DNA of 8,045 nucleotides from an uncultured Oscillospiraceae bacterium (GTDB lineage: Bacteria; Bacillota; Clostridia; Oscillospirales; Oscillospiraceae), in contig CAADSF010000387.1 in the NCBI GenBank assembly GCA_900751035.1, positions 1 through 8,045 on the forward strand. Reading direction: 5' to 3'. Each line of letters begins with the position of its first letter. The stretch's first letter is position 1. Positions 1 through 5,872 of this stretch are shown piece after piece. Under the pieces are notes generated by a model, which saw only the letters and a program-made list of their open reading frames with translations, made no database searches and was not told where the DNA came from. The position numbers were made by a program, and so were the translations under genes.

Positions 1-73
1 AACCTTGACTTGACGAAAAATCTCTCGCTGAATCAGCTTGCCGAATTGTGCGGTGTTGCCCTAAAAAATCCCG

Positions 74-80
74 AAGGGGG
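74..80 (+). promoter_or_regulatory. Candidate ribosome binding site deciding the CYTH gene start
   Basis: The purine run AAGGGGG ends seven bases before a TTG codon at 88-90. Initiating there gives a protein starting with the family's ExExK strand (MGKETEYKL), as expected for a stand-alone CYTH protein. The same frame stays open to the left window edge, with another TTG at 10, but no ribosome site is visible there and the codons between look less G+C-biased than the gene body. The choice is an inference. Confidence 0.5.
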
Positions 81-87
81 CTTTGAT

Positions 88-687
88 TTGGGTAAGGAGA
101 CAGAATACAAGCTGGCTGTCGGCGATCTGCAGCTGCTCGACTGCATCCTGTGCAGCCGGACGGTCGCGGAAAAGCTGTGCGCACCCTATGCCTATATCCG
201 GATGCGGACGACGTATTACGATACGGAGGACGGCTTTCTTGCGCAGCGGCGCTGGATGCTCCGCCTGCGCACGGAGAATGACCGCAGCGTCATCACCATG
301 AAGACCCCCGGCGAGGGGCATACGCGCGGCGAATGGGAGGTCGAGAGCGCATATCTCGACGAGGCGCTTGCAAAGCTGGCCGCGCGCGGTGCGCCGCAGG
401 AGCTTGCGGCCTTGCAGCCGGACGCGCTTGCGCCCATCTGCGGGGCAAGCTTCACCCGCATCACGGCGGAGCTGCGGCTGTCGGAGCATACGGCCTGCAT
501 GATCTGCGGCGACGTCGGCGATCTGACCGGCGGGAGCCGGACGGCGCTTCTGTGCGAGCTGGAGCTGGAATTGAAGCACGGAAGCGAGGACGAGCTGGCC
601 GCATTTGCGCAGGAACTCATGGACACCTACTGCCTGTCCGAGCAGCCGCTCAGCAAGCTGCAGCGCGCACGGGCGCTGGCAGAATAA
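88..687 (+). CDS. CYTH domain protein, probable inorganic triphosphatase
   Basis: This is a 199-residue CYTH-fold protein if it starts at TTG 88; the frame is open further left, and a TTG at 10 would add 26 residues. Seen in the sequence: the signature ExExK at residues 4-8 (E4, E6, K8), YYDTED (43-48), the arginine-rich strand RRWMLRLR (54-61), TMKTPG with K72, EWEVE (82-86), R124/E128, the acidic strand ELELELK (157-163) and a C-terminal SKLQRAR (189-195). In this family these acidic and basic side chains line a tunnel that binds a triphosphate and divalent metals; characterised members hydrolyse inorganic tripolyphosphate, thiamine triphosphate or make cAMP. The bacterial short form is most often a tripolyphosphatase, so that is the best guess; the substrate cannot be read from sequence. 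No CHAD domain is attached. It is presumably cytosolic (no signal peptide). pncB follows after 37 nt with only a small hairpin (691-703, no T-run) between, so co-transcription is likely. Confidence 0.9.
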   Translation: MGKETEYKLAVGDLQLLDCILCSRTVAEKLCAPYAYIRMRTTYYDTEDGFLAQRRWMLRLRTENDRSVITMKTPGEGHTRGEWEVESAYLDEALAKLAARGAPQELAALQPDALAPICGASFTRITAELRLSEHTACMICGDVGDLTGGSRTALLCELELELKHGSEDELAAFAQELMDTYCLSEQPLSKLQRARALAE

Positions 688-724
688 ACTGCCGCTATGC
701 GGCGGAAAATGAGGGAAAACAAGT

Positions 725-2182
725 ATGGATATCAATAAAAACGCCAATCTGAGTATGCTCTGCGACTATTACGAGCTCACCATGGGCAACGGCTATTTCG
801 TTCAGGGTATGCAGGACCGCATCACGTATTTTGATATTTTCTTCCGCTCCGTGCCCGATAACGGCGGCTTTGCCATCGCGGCAGGTCTGGAGCAGGCAAT
901 CGAGTATGTGCAGCAGCTTCACTTTGACGAGGACGATATTGCGTATCTGCGCAGCCGGAGGATGTTCGACGAGGGCTTCCTGCAATATCTGCGCGGCTTC
1001 CGCTTCACGGGCGATATCTGGGCCGTGCCGGAGGGCACGCCGATCTTCCCGCGCGAGCCGATCATGACCGTCCGTGCGCCCGCCATCCAGGCGCAGCTCG
1101 TCGAGACGTTTTTGCTGCTGACGCTCAACCACCAGAGCCTCATCGCGACGAAGGCCAACCGCGTCGTGCGGGCCGCGAAGGGCCGCACCGTTCTGGAGTT
1201 CGGCTCCCGCCGGGCGCAGGGCGTCGACGCGGCGGTCGACGGCGCACGCGCGGCCTATATCGGCGGCTGCAGGGGCACGGCCTGCACGCTGACCGACCAG
1301 CTCTACGGCGTTCCGGCCGGCGGCACGATGGCCCATTCGTGGGTGCAGATGTTCCCGTCGGAATACGAGGCGTTCAAGGCCTACTGCGAGACATATCCGG
1401 AGAACCCCACGCTGCTGGTCGACACGTACAACACGCTCAAATCCGGCATTCCGAACGCCATCCGCGTCTTCAACGAGGTCTTGAAGCCCCGCGGACTGAC
1501 CCAGTGCGGCATCCGGCTCGACTCCGGCGACATGACGTATCTGACAAAAAAAGCGCGGAAGCTGCTCGACGAGGCGGGCTGGCAGAGCTGCAAAATTTCG
1601 TGCTCGAACTCGCTCGACGAGTATATCATCGAGGACATTCTCAACCAGGGTGCGCAGATTGACCTGTTCGGCGTCGGCGAGCGGCTCATCACGGCCAAAT
1701 CCGAGGCCGTGTTCGGCGGCGTATACAAGCTGACGGCCATCGAGGACGAGAACGGCACCATCATCCCCAAGATCAAAATCAGCGAGAACGTGGGCAAGAT
1801 CACGAACCCGCACTTCAAAAAGGTCTACCGCTTCTTCGGCAACGACACCGGCAAGGCCATCGCGGATTACCTGTGCGTCCACGACGAGACGGTCGACGAC
1901 AGCAAAGATCTGGAAATCTTCGACCCGCAGGCGACGTGGAAGCGCAAGAGGGTCTATAATTTCACGGCGAAGGAGCTGCTCGTGCCGATCTTCAAAAACG
2001 GCGAGCTGGTCTACAAGCTGCCGAAGCTGGACGAGATCCAGAAATACTGCGCCGAGCAGGTCGACACGCTCTGGGACGAGGTCAAGCGCTTTGACAACCC
2101 GCACACCTATTACGTCGATCTGTCGCAGAAGCTCTGGGACATCAAGGACCGGCTGCTGCATGAGGGCGGCAGGCTCGATTGA
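725..2182 (+). CDS. pncB: Nicotinate phosphoribosyltransferase
   Basis: The 485-residue product converts nicotinate and PRPP, with ATP hydrolysis, to nicotinate mononucleotide and pyrophosphate, the entry step of the Preiss-Handler NAD salvage route in the cytosol. Family features are seen along the whole length: an N-terminal block MLCDYYELTMGNGYF (11-25), EFGSRRAQG (158-166), GGTMAHSW (199-206) with H204 at the position of the autophosphorylated histidine of the family, the phosphate-binding RLDSGD (264-269), and FGVGERLI followed by GGVYKL (315-336), then a C-terminal extension typical of the Gram-positive ~490-residue form. The start ATG has a GAGGG site at 711-715. A G+C-rich hairpin follows 9 nt after the TGA stop. 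The frame is intact and full length. The upstream CYTH gene is close enough for an operon. The enzyme releases PPi, so a phosphate-cleaving partner is conceivable, but that is speculation. Confidence 0.97.
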   Translation: MDINKNANLSMLCDYYELTMGNGYFVQGMQDRITYFDIFFRSVPDNGGFAIAAGLEQAIEYVQQLHFDEDDIAYLRSRRMFDEGFLQYLRGFRFTGDIWAVPEGTPIFPREPIMTVRAPAIQAQLVETFLLLTLNHQSLIATKANRVVRAAKGRTVLEFGSRRAQGVDAAVDGARAAYIGGCRGTACTLTDQLYGVPAGGTMAHSWVQMFPSEYEAFKAYCETYPENPTLLVDTYNTLKSGIPNAIRVFNEVLKPRGLTQCGIRLDSGDMTYLTKKARKLLDEAGWQSCKISCSNSLDEYIIEDILNQGAQIDLFGVGERLITAKSEAVFGGVYKLTAIEDENGTIIPKIKISENVGKITNPHFKKVYRFFGNDTGKAIADYLCVHDETVDDSKDLEIFDPQATWKRKRVYNFTAKELLVPIFKNGELVYKLPKLDEIQKYCAEQVDTLWDEVKRFDNPHTYYVDLSQKLWDIKDRLLHEGGRLD

Positions 2183-2191
2183 TAAAATCAT

Positions 2192-2225
2192 CGCATCCGC
2201 CCGGAAACCGGACGGATGCGCGTTT
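2192..2225 (+). terminator. Probable rho-independent terminator after pncB
   Basis: A 13-bp stem with one mismatch is formed by CGCATCCGCCCGG (2192-2204) and CCGGACGGATGCG (2208-2220) around an AAA loop, 9 nt after the pncB stop. Only a short CGTTT tract follows, so termination may be partial. The MITE-like element begins 2 nt beyond that tract and may have displaced or shortened the original U-tract. Confidence 0.65.
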
Positions 2226-2227
2226 AC

Positions 2228-2388
2228 AGTAACCGATGATTCAATCGGCAAGAGTTGTCGGCGAGAGATTTTGGCCCAAATGAAAGATTGAAAAACGCAG
2301 GAATACTGTATGTATTTCAAGTTTTTCAATCTTTCATTTGGGCCAAAAGATCCGCCGACAACCGCAGGCGATTGAATCAGCGGTTACT
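2228..2388. mobile_element. MITE-like 161-bp inverted-repeat element, non-coding
   Basis: Left arm 2228-2296 and right arm 2321-2388 are near-perfect inverted repeats (about 58 of 68 positions pair). The inner 28 bp (2269-2296 with 2321-2348) pair perfectly, as do a 10-bp block (2254-2263 with 2353-2362), an 11-bp block and the 8 terminal bases (AGTAACCG ... CGGTTACT). The 24-nt loop contains its own small hairpin, AATAC/GTATT (2302-2306, 2312-2316). The element is visibly richer in A+T than the neighbouring genes and has no ORF. A TA lies just inside each end (2230-2231, 2385-2386), so the core could be ACCG...CGGT flanked by a TA duplication, as for IS630/Tc1-type elements; alternatively, 2-bp AC direct repeats flank the full element. 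Mobility is inferred from shape and composition; no transposase is present and only one copy lies in this window. It could instead be a fixed regulatory or processing hairpin. Confidence 0.65.
2288..2316 (+). promoter_or_regulatory. Candidate sigma-70 promoter inside the element loop
   Basis: TTGAAA (2288-2293, 5 of 6 matches to the -35 consensus) is followed after exactly 17 nt by TGTATT (2311-2316, 4 of 6 matches to the -10 consensus). Initiation would fall near 2323, about 80 nt before the oxidoreductase ATG, with the right arm of the inverted repeat forming the leader. This is the best-looking promoter I find between pncB and the oxidoreductase, but an A+T-rich stretch can yield such matches by chance. 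Confidence 0.35.
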
Positions 2389-2402
2389 ACGGAGGGAAGC
2401 AT

Positions 2403-3386
2403 ATGACCATTCGCGTGGGGATCATCGGGCGGAATTTCGTCGTCGACTGGATGCTGGCGGCGATGGAGCAGGTGCCGGAGCTGCGCCCGGCGGCAATTTA
2501 CTCAAGAACCGAAGCTACGGGCCGGGAATTCGCGGAAAAATACCATCTGGACGCGGTGTTCACCAATCTGGAAGCCTTCGCGGCCTCGGACGCGTTTGAC
2601 GCGGCGTATATCGCGAGCCCGAATATCTGCCATTTTGAGCAGGCCATGTGCCTGCTGCGGCACGGCAAGCACGTGCTGCTGGAAAAGCCGGGCGTTCTGA
2701 CCAGAAAGCAGACGGAAACGCTCGTCGAGACGGCAAAGGCCAATCACGTGGTTTATCTCGAAGCCATGCGGCTGGTGTTTGACGACGCACTGCCCATCAT
2801 CCGGGATGCGCTGCCCGAAATCGGGACGCTCCGCCGCGTCACGGCGGAGTTCACGCAGTATTCCTCCCGCTATGACCGCGTCCGCGCGGGAGAGCCGAAT
2901 ATCAATGCCTTTGACCCCGCGCTGTGCAACGCGGCGATTCTGGACATGGGCTGCTATCCCATCCATGCGCTCATCTCCCTGTTCGGCGAGCCCGCGCACG
3001 TGTCGGCGGAGGCGTACCATCTGGAAAGCGGGTTTGAGGCGGGCGGCATCGCGCTTCTGCGCTACGAGGGCTTCGTCTGCGAGGCGATCTGGTCAAAGGT
3101 CTGCAGACAGGCCGCGCCCACGACGTTCATGGGCGAGGACGGCTCGATTCTGCTCGACGATATCAACCACATCCGCCGCATCTGGCTCGTGCGCCGCAGC
3201 GGCGAGACGGTCGAGCTGCCGTACCGGGAAAAGCTGCCGAACAACATGATGTACGAGCTGCGCGAATTCGCGGGCTATATCGCCTCCGGCGCGCAGCCGG
3301 AAAAACGCAGCCGCGACAGCATCCTCACCGCCGCCGTCATCGAAGAAGCCCGCCGCCAGACGGGGACACTTTTCGGCGGGCTTTGA
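2403..3386 (+). CDS. Gfo/Idh/MocA family NAD(P)-dependent oxidoreductase
   Basis: This 327-residue protein has the two-domain architecture of the glucose-fructose oxidoreductase/inositol dehydrogenase family. The N-terminal Rossmann fold starts at once (RVGIIGRNF, 4-12), with YIASPNICH (69-77) and the hallmark EKP (94-96; K95 is the usual catalytic lysine). The C-terminal alpha/beta domain contains DMGCYPIH (181-188), with D181 and H188 in positions typical of the active site. The dinucleotide loop reads G6-I-I-G9-R-N11, with asparagine where glycine is usual. Such enzymes oxidise or reduce sugars, inositols or related polyols; the substrate cannot be told here and no sugar genes are adjacent. 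The ATG has a strong GGAGGG site at 2391-2396, beginning just three bases after the inverted-repeat element ends. Without that element the gene would sit only about 65 nt from pncB, behind the terminator hairpin. Length is normal for the family and the frame is intact. Confidence 0.93.
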   Translation: MTIRVGIIGRNFVVDWMLAAMEQVPELRPAAIYSRTEATGREFAEKYHLDAVFTNLEAFAASDAFDAAYIASPNICHFEQAMCLLRHGKHVLLEKPGVLTRKQTETLVETAKANHVVYLEAMRLVFDDALPIIRDALPEIGTLRRVTAEFTQYSSRYDRVRAGEPNINAFDPALCNAAILDMGCYPIHALISLFGEPAHVSAEAYHLESGFEAGGIALLRYEGFVCEAIWSKVCRQAAPTTFMGEDGSILLDDINHIRRIWLVRRSGETVELPYREKLPNNMMYELREFAGYIASGAQPEKRSRDSILTAAVIEEARRQTGTLFGGL

Positions 3387-3390
3387 TTCC
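3346..3390 (+). terminator. Terminator overlapping the 3' end of the oxidoreductase gene
   Basis: AAGCCCGCCG (3346-3355) and CGGCGGGCTT (3374-3383) form a perfect 10-bp stem with an 18-nt loop. Both arms lie in the last codons of the oxidoreductase, and CTTTGATT follows. The hairpin is convincing; the U-tract is short and interrupted, so strength is uncertain. Confidence 0.55.
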
Positions 3391-3441
3391 CCCGGCAGAA
3401 TGCACTGATTTTTTCAGAAATCTGCGGCGAATTCGTACACT

Positions 3442-3540
3442 CCAAGGCTCCCCTTGGGCTCAAGGGGCCGATTCCCCCTGTCAGGGGGAAATGGCCCAAA
3501 GGGCCAAAGAGGGTAGGGACGCTGGCCCGAAGGGCCTGAG
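3442..3540. repeat. Cluster of four consecutive GC-rich hairpins
   Basis: Four separate perfect stems lie within 100 nt: CCCCTTG/CAAGGGG (3450-3456, 3461-3467), TTCCCCCTG/CAGGGGGAA (3472-3480, 3482-3490), TGGCCC/GGGCCA (3492-3497, 3501-3506) and GGCCC/GGGCC (3524-3528, 3532-3536). None is followed by a T-run on either strand. The composition resembles dispersed intergenic palindromic repeats that I recall from gut Ruminococcaceae, but family membership needs a genome search. Confidence 0.6.
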
Positions 3541-3587
3541 GGGATTCGAACGCTGCAAATTTCGGCACACTCTGAAACTTGAAACAC

Positions 3588-3662
3588 ATCCCCTCCGACA
3601 TTTTCTTCGAAAATGCCACCTCCCCTTGCCGTGCGGGGCACGACAAGGGGAGGCTTGGGGGA
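3588..3662 (-). repeat. Dispersed two-hairpin repeat, copy A
   Basis: A short stem CATTTTC/GAAAATG (3599-3605, 3609-3615) is followed by a 16-bp stem with one mismatch (3619-3634 with 3638-3653, loop GGG). The whole unit matches copy B (about 7967-8045) in inverted orientation, with only scattered differences over about 75 bp. On the - strand, downstream of pepT, the large stem is followed after a few bases by TTTT, so it may act as the pepT terminator. Strand is given relative to copy B as +. Confidence 0.85.
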
Positions 3663-3708
3663 CGTCCAGGTGCGGTTAGCTCTCTCAGAGAGGTTTTATG
3701 TCCGCGTC

Positions 3709-4926
3709 TTACTCGGCGAGCTGCCACATGAGCTGGGCCAGCAGGTTCGTGATCGTCTCCATGTCGTCTGCGGGGATGTACTCGAAGCGGCCGTGGAAGT
3801 TTTCGCCGCCGGTACACAGGTTCGGGCAGGGGAGGCCCTCAAAGGACAGGCGTGCGCCGTCCGTGCCGCCGCGGATAGGGACAATCTTCGGCGTGACGCC
3901 GACGGCCTCCATCGCCCTTTTCGCGTTCTCAATCAGGAACATACACGGAGCAATCTTTTCCTTCATATTGTAATAGCTGTCGCGCAGCGTGAGCGCTGCG
4001 GTGCCCGCGCCGTAGCGGCGATTGATCTCCTCGCAGGCCTTTTCCATGACGGCCTTGCGGGCTTCAAATTTTGCGCGGTCGTGGTCGCGGATGATGTACT
4101 GCAGCTCCGCCTGCTCCGTCTCGCCGTGCATGGCGGTCAGATGGTAGAAGCCCTCGTAATTCTCGGTGTAAAACGGCGTTTCCAGCGCCGGGAGCAGGCC
4201 GTGCAGCTCCATGGCGACAAGCGCGGCGTTGACCATCTGGCCCTTCGCGGAGCCGGGGTGGATGGACTTGCCGCGGATTTCGATTTTTGCGCTGGCTGCG
4301 TTGAAGTTCTCATATTCCAGCTCGCCGAGCGCACCGCCGTCGACGGTGTAGGCATAATCCGCGCCGAAGCCCTTGACATCAAACCGGTCGGCCCCGCGTC
4401 CGATCTCCTCGTCGGGCGTAAAGGCCAGCCTGACAGTCCCGTGCGGCTTGCCGGACGTGAGCAGCAGCTGGGCGGCGGACAGAATTTCCGCCACGCCCGC
4501 CTTGTCGTCCGCGCCGAGCAGCGTCGTGCCGTCGGTGACGATCAGGCGCTTGCCGACGGAATTTTTCAGCTGCGGATATTCTGCTGGAGAAAGCATGATG
4601 TTCTTCTCTTCGTTCAGCATCACGTCGCCGCCGTCATAGGGCTCGGTGATGCGCGCGCGGATGTTCTCGCCCGGTGCGTCGGGCGAGGTGTCCATGTGGG
4701 CGATGAGGCCATAGACGGGGATTTTTTTGTCACAGTTCGCGGGCACGGTGCCGTAGACGTAGCCGTCCTTGTCGACGTGCGCGTCGGCGATGCCCATGTC
4801 CTGCATCTGGCGGACAAGCTCCTGCGCAAGCGCAAGCTGCCGTGCAGTGGACGGGCAGGTTTCGGAGGCCTCATCCGAGGTCGTGGGGTAGGAAACGAGC
4901 TTCAGAAAGCGTTCAACGACTGTCAT
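3709..4926 (-). CDS. pepT: Peptidase T (tripeptide aminopeptidase)
   Basis: The 405-residue product is a cytosolic M20B-family zinc peptidase that removes the N-terminal residue from tripeptides. Length and residue spacing fit PepT closely: AHMDT with metal ligand H77 and D79 (76-80), LGADDKAG with bridging D140 (137-144), PDEEIGRG with catalytic base E173 and ligand E174 (171-178), VDGG with D196 (195-198), the SIHPG dimerisation-domain motif (221-225), RGGTDG (352-357) and the last ligand H378 in ENFHGR (375-380). The ATG at 4926 has AAAGGAG just upstream; the frame is open further upstream (to an ATG at 4986) but that would overlap the kinase gene and lacks support. It is the last gene of the right-to-left operon, 19 nt after the kinase, and is followed by repeat copy A. 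No truncation is seen. Confidence 0.97.
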   Translation of the reverse strand: MTVVERFLKLVSYPTTSDEASETCPSTARQLALAQELVRQMQDMGIADAHVDKDGYVYGTVPANCDKKIPVYGLIAHMDTSPDAPGENIRARITEPYDGGDVMLNEEKNIMLSPAEYPQLKNSVGKRLIVTDGTTLLGADDKAGVAEILSAAQLLLTSGKPHGTVRLAFTPDEEIGRGADRFDVKGFGADYAYTVDGGALGELEYENFNAASAKIEIRGKSIHPGSAKGQMVNAALVAMELHGLLPALETPFYTENYEGFYHLTAMHGETEQAELQYIIRDHDRAKFEARKAVMEKACEEINRRYGAGTAALTLRDSYYNMKEKIAPCMFLIENAKRAMEAVGVTPKIVPIRGGTDGARLSFEGLPCPNLCTGGENFHGRFEYIPADDMETITNLLAQLMWQLAE

Positions 4927-4945
4927 GTGTTTGTTCTCCTTTGTG

Positions 4946-5872
4946 TCAGTATTGGAAAATGCTTCCGCCGACAAACTCGCGCACAATGGAGTCGCGCGGG
5001 ACGTACGGCGTATCGAGCGGCGGCAGACTCCGCACCACGTCCATCAGGACGGTCAGACCGTGCTCCGCAATAAACGCGTCGTCCAGATCGGACGCGAACT
5101 GCGGAATCTGGCGCAGATATTTCGCCAGAATGCACAGCTCGTAATCGTGGAACGAGTCGATGTGGACGGAGGCGTTGGGCTTGTTGGGGGCGATATATTT
5201 CTGCTCGCCCGCGTTGACGGATTCGGCACGGACGATGGTGTCGCGCAGGGAATTGCCGCGTCCCTGATAGTTGCGGATCATGCGGCGCGCCACACGCACC
5301 TGTTCGGGGTGGATGATGCGGTCGCCGGGGGTGATGATGCGCGTTCTGGGCGCGACGTAGATGCCGGTGGCGCGGTCGCGGACGGGGTCAAAGAGCAGGG
5401 GATTGAGCATATGGATGCCCTCGGCGATGATGACGGCCTCGCGGCTTCCCTGCATGGGAGTATAGCCGCCGGTGCGGTTGTTGGGGAAGTCGTACCACGG
5501 CACCTGTACCGTCTCGCCGTTCGAGAGTCGGTCGATGGTGTCAAGCAGCAGCTCCCGGTTGACGCACAGGGGCGATTCCCAGTCGGTCAAGTCCTTTGGC
5601 CGCTCGGAAAGCGGCAGGAAAAAGTTATCCATGCTCAAAAGGCAGACCTTCACGCCCAGATTTTCAAGATACGCCTGCAGACGCATCGCCGTCGTCGTCT
5701 TGCCGGAGCCGGAGGGACCGGTCAGGCAGACAAAGGGCTTGCGCGGCTGCGCACTCAGAATCGCGGCGGCAGCGGAGCTGATCTTGTCGTGAAAGACCTC
5801 CTCGCAGCGCAGGACGAACTGCGTCTGGTTCCGCATGGCATAGACGACGTCTTCAATATCAATTACCCGCAT
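4946..5872 (-). CDS. Uridine kinase-like nucleoside kinase (PRK/Udk family)
   Basis: This 308-residue protein is a P-loop kinase of the phosphoribulokinase/uridine kinase family. Seen: a Walker A GPSGSGKTTT (52-61), SMDNFF (80-85), where D82 matches the substrate-binding/catalytic aspartate of uridine kinases, a tyrosine-containing VPWYDF (124-129), a Walker B-like VIIAEGIHMLNP (147-158), and an arginine-rich lid RVARRMIRNYQGRG (193-206) followed by NSLRDTI. The family transfers a phosphate from ATP or GTP to uridine/cytidine, or in some members to other small molecules. It is longer than classical Udk (~210 residues): an extra ~45 residues precede the P-loop and ~90 follow the core, yet it lacks the TGS/ThrRS-like N-terminus of the ~550-residue clostridial nucleoside kinases. 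The substrate is therefore uncertain. The ATG has an AAGGAGG site and overlaps the last 14 nt of the MATE gene; pepT follows after 19 nt. Confidence 0.85.
   Translation of the reverse strand: MRVIDIEDVVYAMRNQTQFVLRCEEVFHDKISSAAAAILSAQPRKPFVCLTGPSGSGKTTTAMRLQAYLENLGVKVCLLSMDNFFLPLSERPKDLTDWESPLCVNRELLLDTIDRLSNGETVQVPWYDFPNNRTGGYTPMQGSREAVIIAEGIHMLNPLLFDPVRDRATGIYVAPRTRIITPGDRIIHPEQVRVARRMIRNYQGRGNSLRDTIVRAESVNAGEQKYIAPNKPNASVHIDSFHDYELCILAKYLRQIPQFASDLDDAFIAEHGLTVLMDVVRSLPPLDTPYVPRDSIVREFVGGSIFQY

Larger units (their letters stand above)
3387..3708. other. Convergent intergenic region, non-coding, hairpin-rich
   Basis: These 322 nt separate the 3' ends of two convergent genes. I find no credible gene: open frames here are short, run through the repeats and resemble no family I know. 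From left to right it holds a nested hairpin at 3395-3425 (GCAGA/TCTGC outside, CTGA/TCAG inside, T-rich loop), a cluster of four GC-rich hairpins (3442-3540), an 8-bp inverted repeat GAGGGGAT/ATCCCCTC (3538-3545 with 3588-3595), the two-hairpin repeat copy A, and a short CTCTCT/AGAGAG palindrome at 3681-3693 followed by GTTTT, which could weakly stop + strand transcripts before pepT. Confidence 0.75.

Noticed and set aside
691..703. Terminator between the CYTH gene and pncB
   Set aside because: Only a 5-bp stem (GCCGC/GCGGC) and no following T-run.
695..2329. Antisense open frame of 544 codons across pncB
   Set aside because: It mirrors the third-position G/C bias of pncB, has low-complexity Arg/Ala/Leu/Val-rich translation and no recognisable domain; pncB on the + strand has full family motifs.
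3535..3560. tRNA T-arm-like GTTCGAATCC on the - strand
   Set aside because: The bases before the TTCGAAT do not pair with the CCCC after it, and no acceptor, D or anticodon arms are found nearby.
3442..3660. CRISPR-like or riboswitch-like array
   Set aside because: The hairpins are different sequences with no regular repeat-spacer period, and the region lies at the 3' ends of both flanking genes.
3383..3679. Possible 98-residue protein in the convergent intergenic region
   Set aside because: The frame runs through all the hairpin repeats, has no good ribosome site and its composition simply follows the repeats.
3613..5073. Open frame of 486 codons on the + strand across pepT
   Set aside because: Shadow of pepT; it starts inside repeat copy A and its translation resembles no family, while pepT has every catalytic residue on the - strand.
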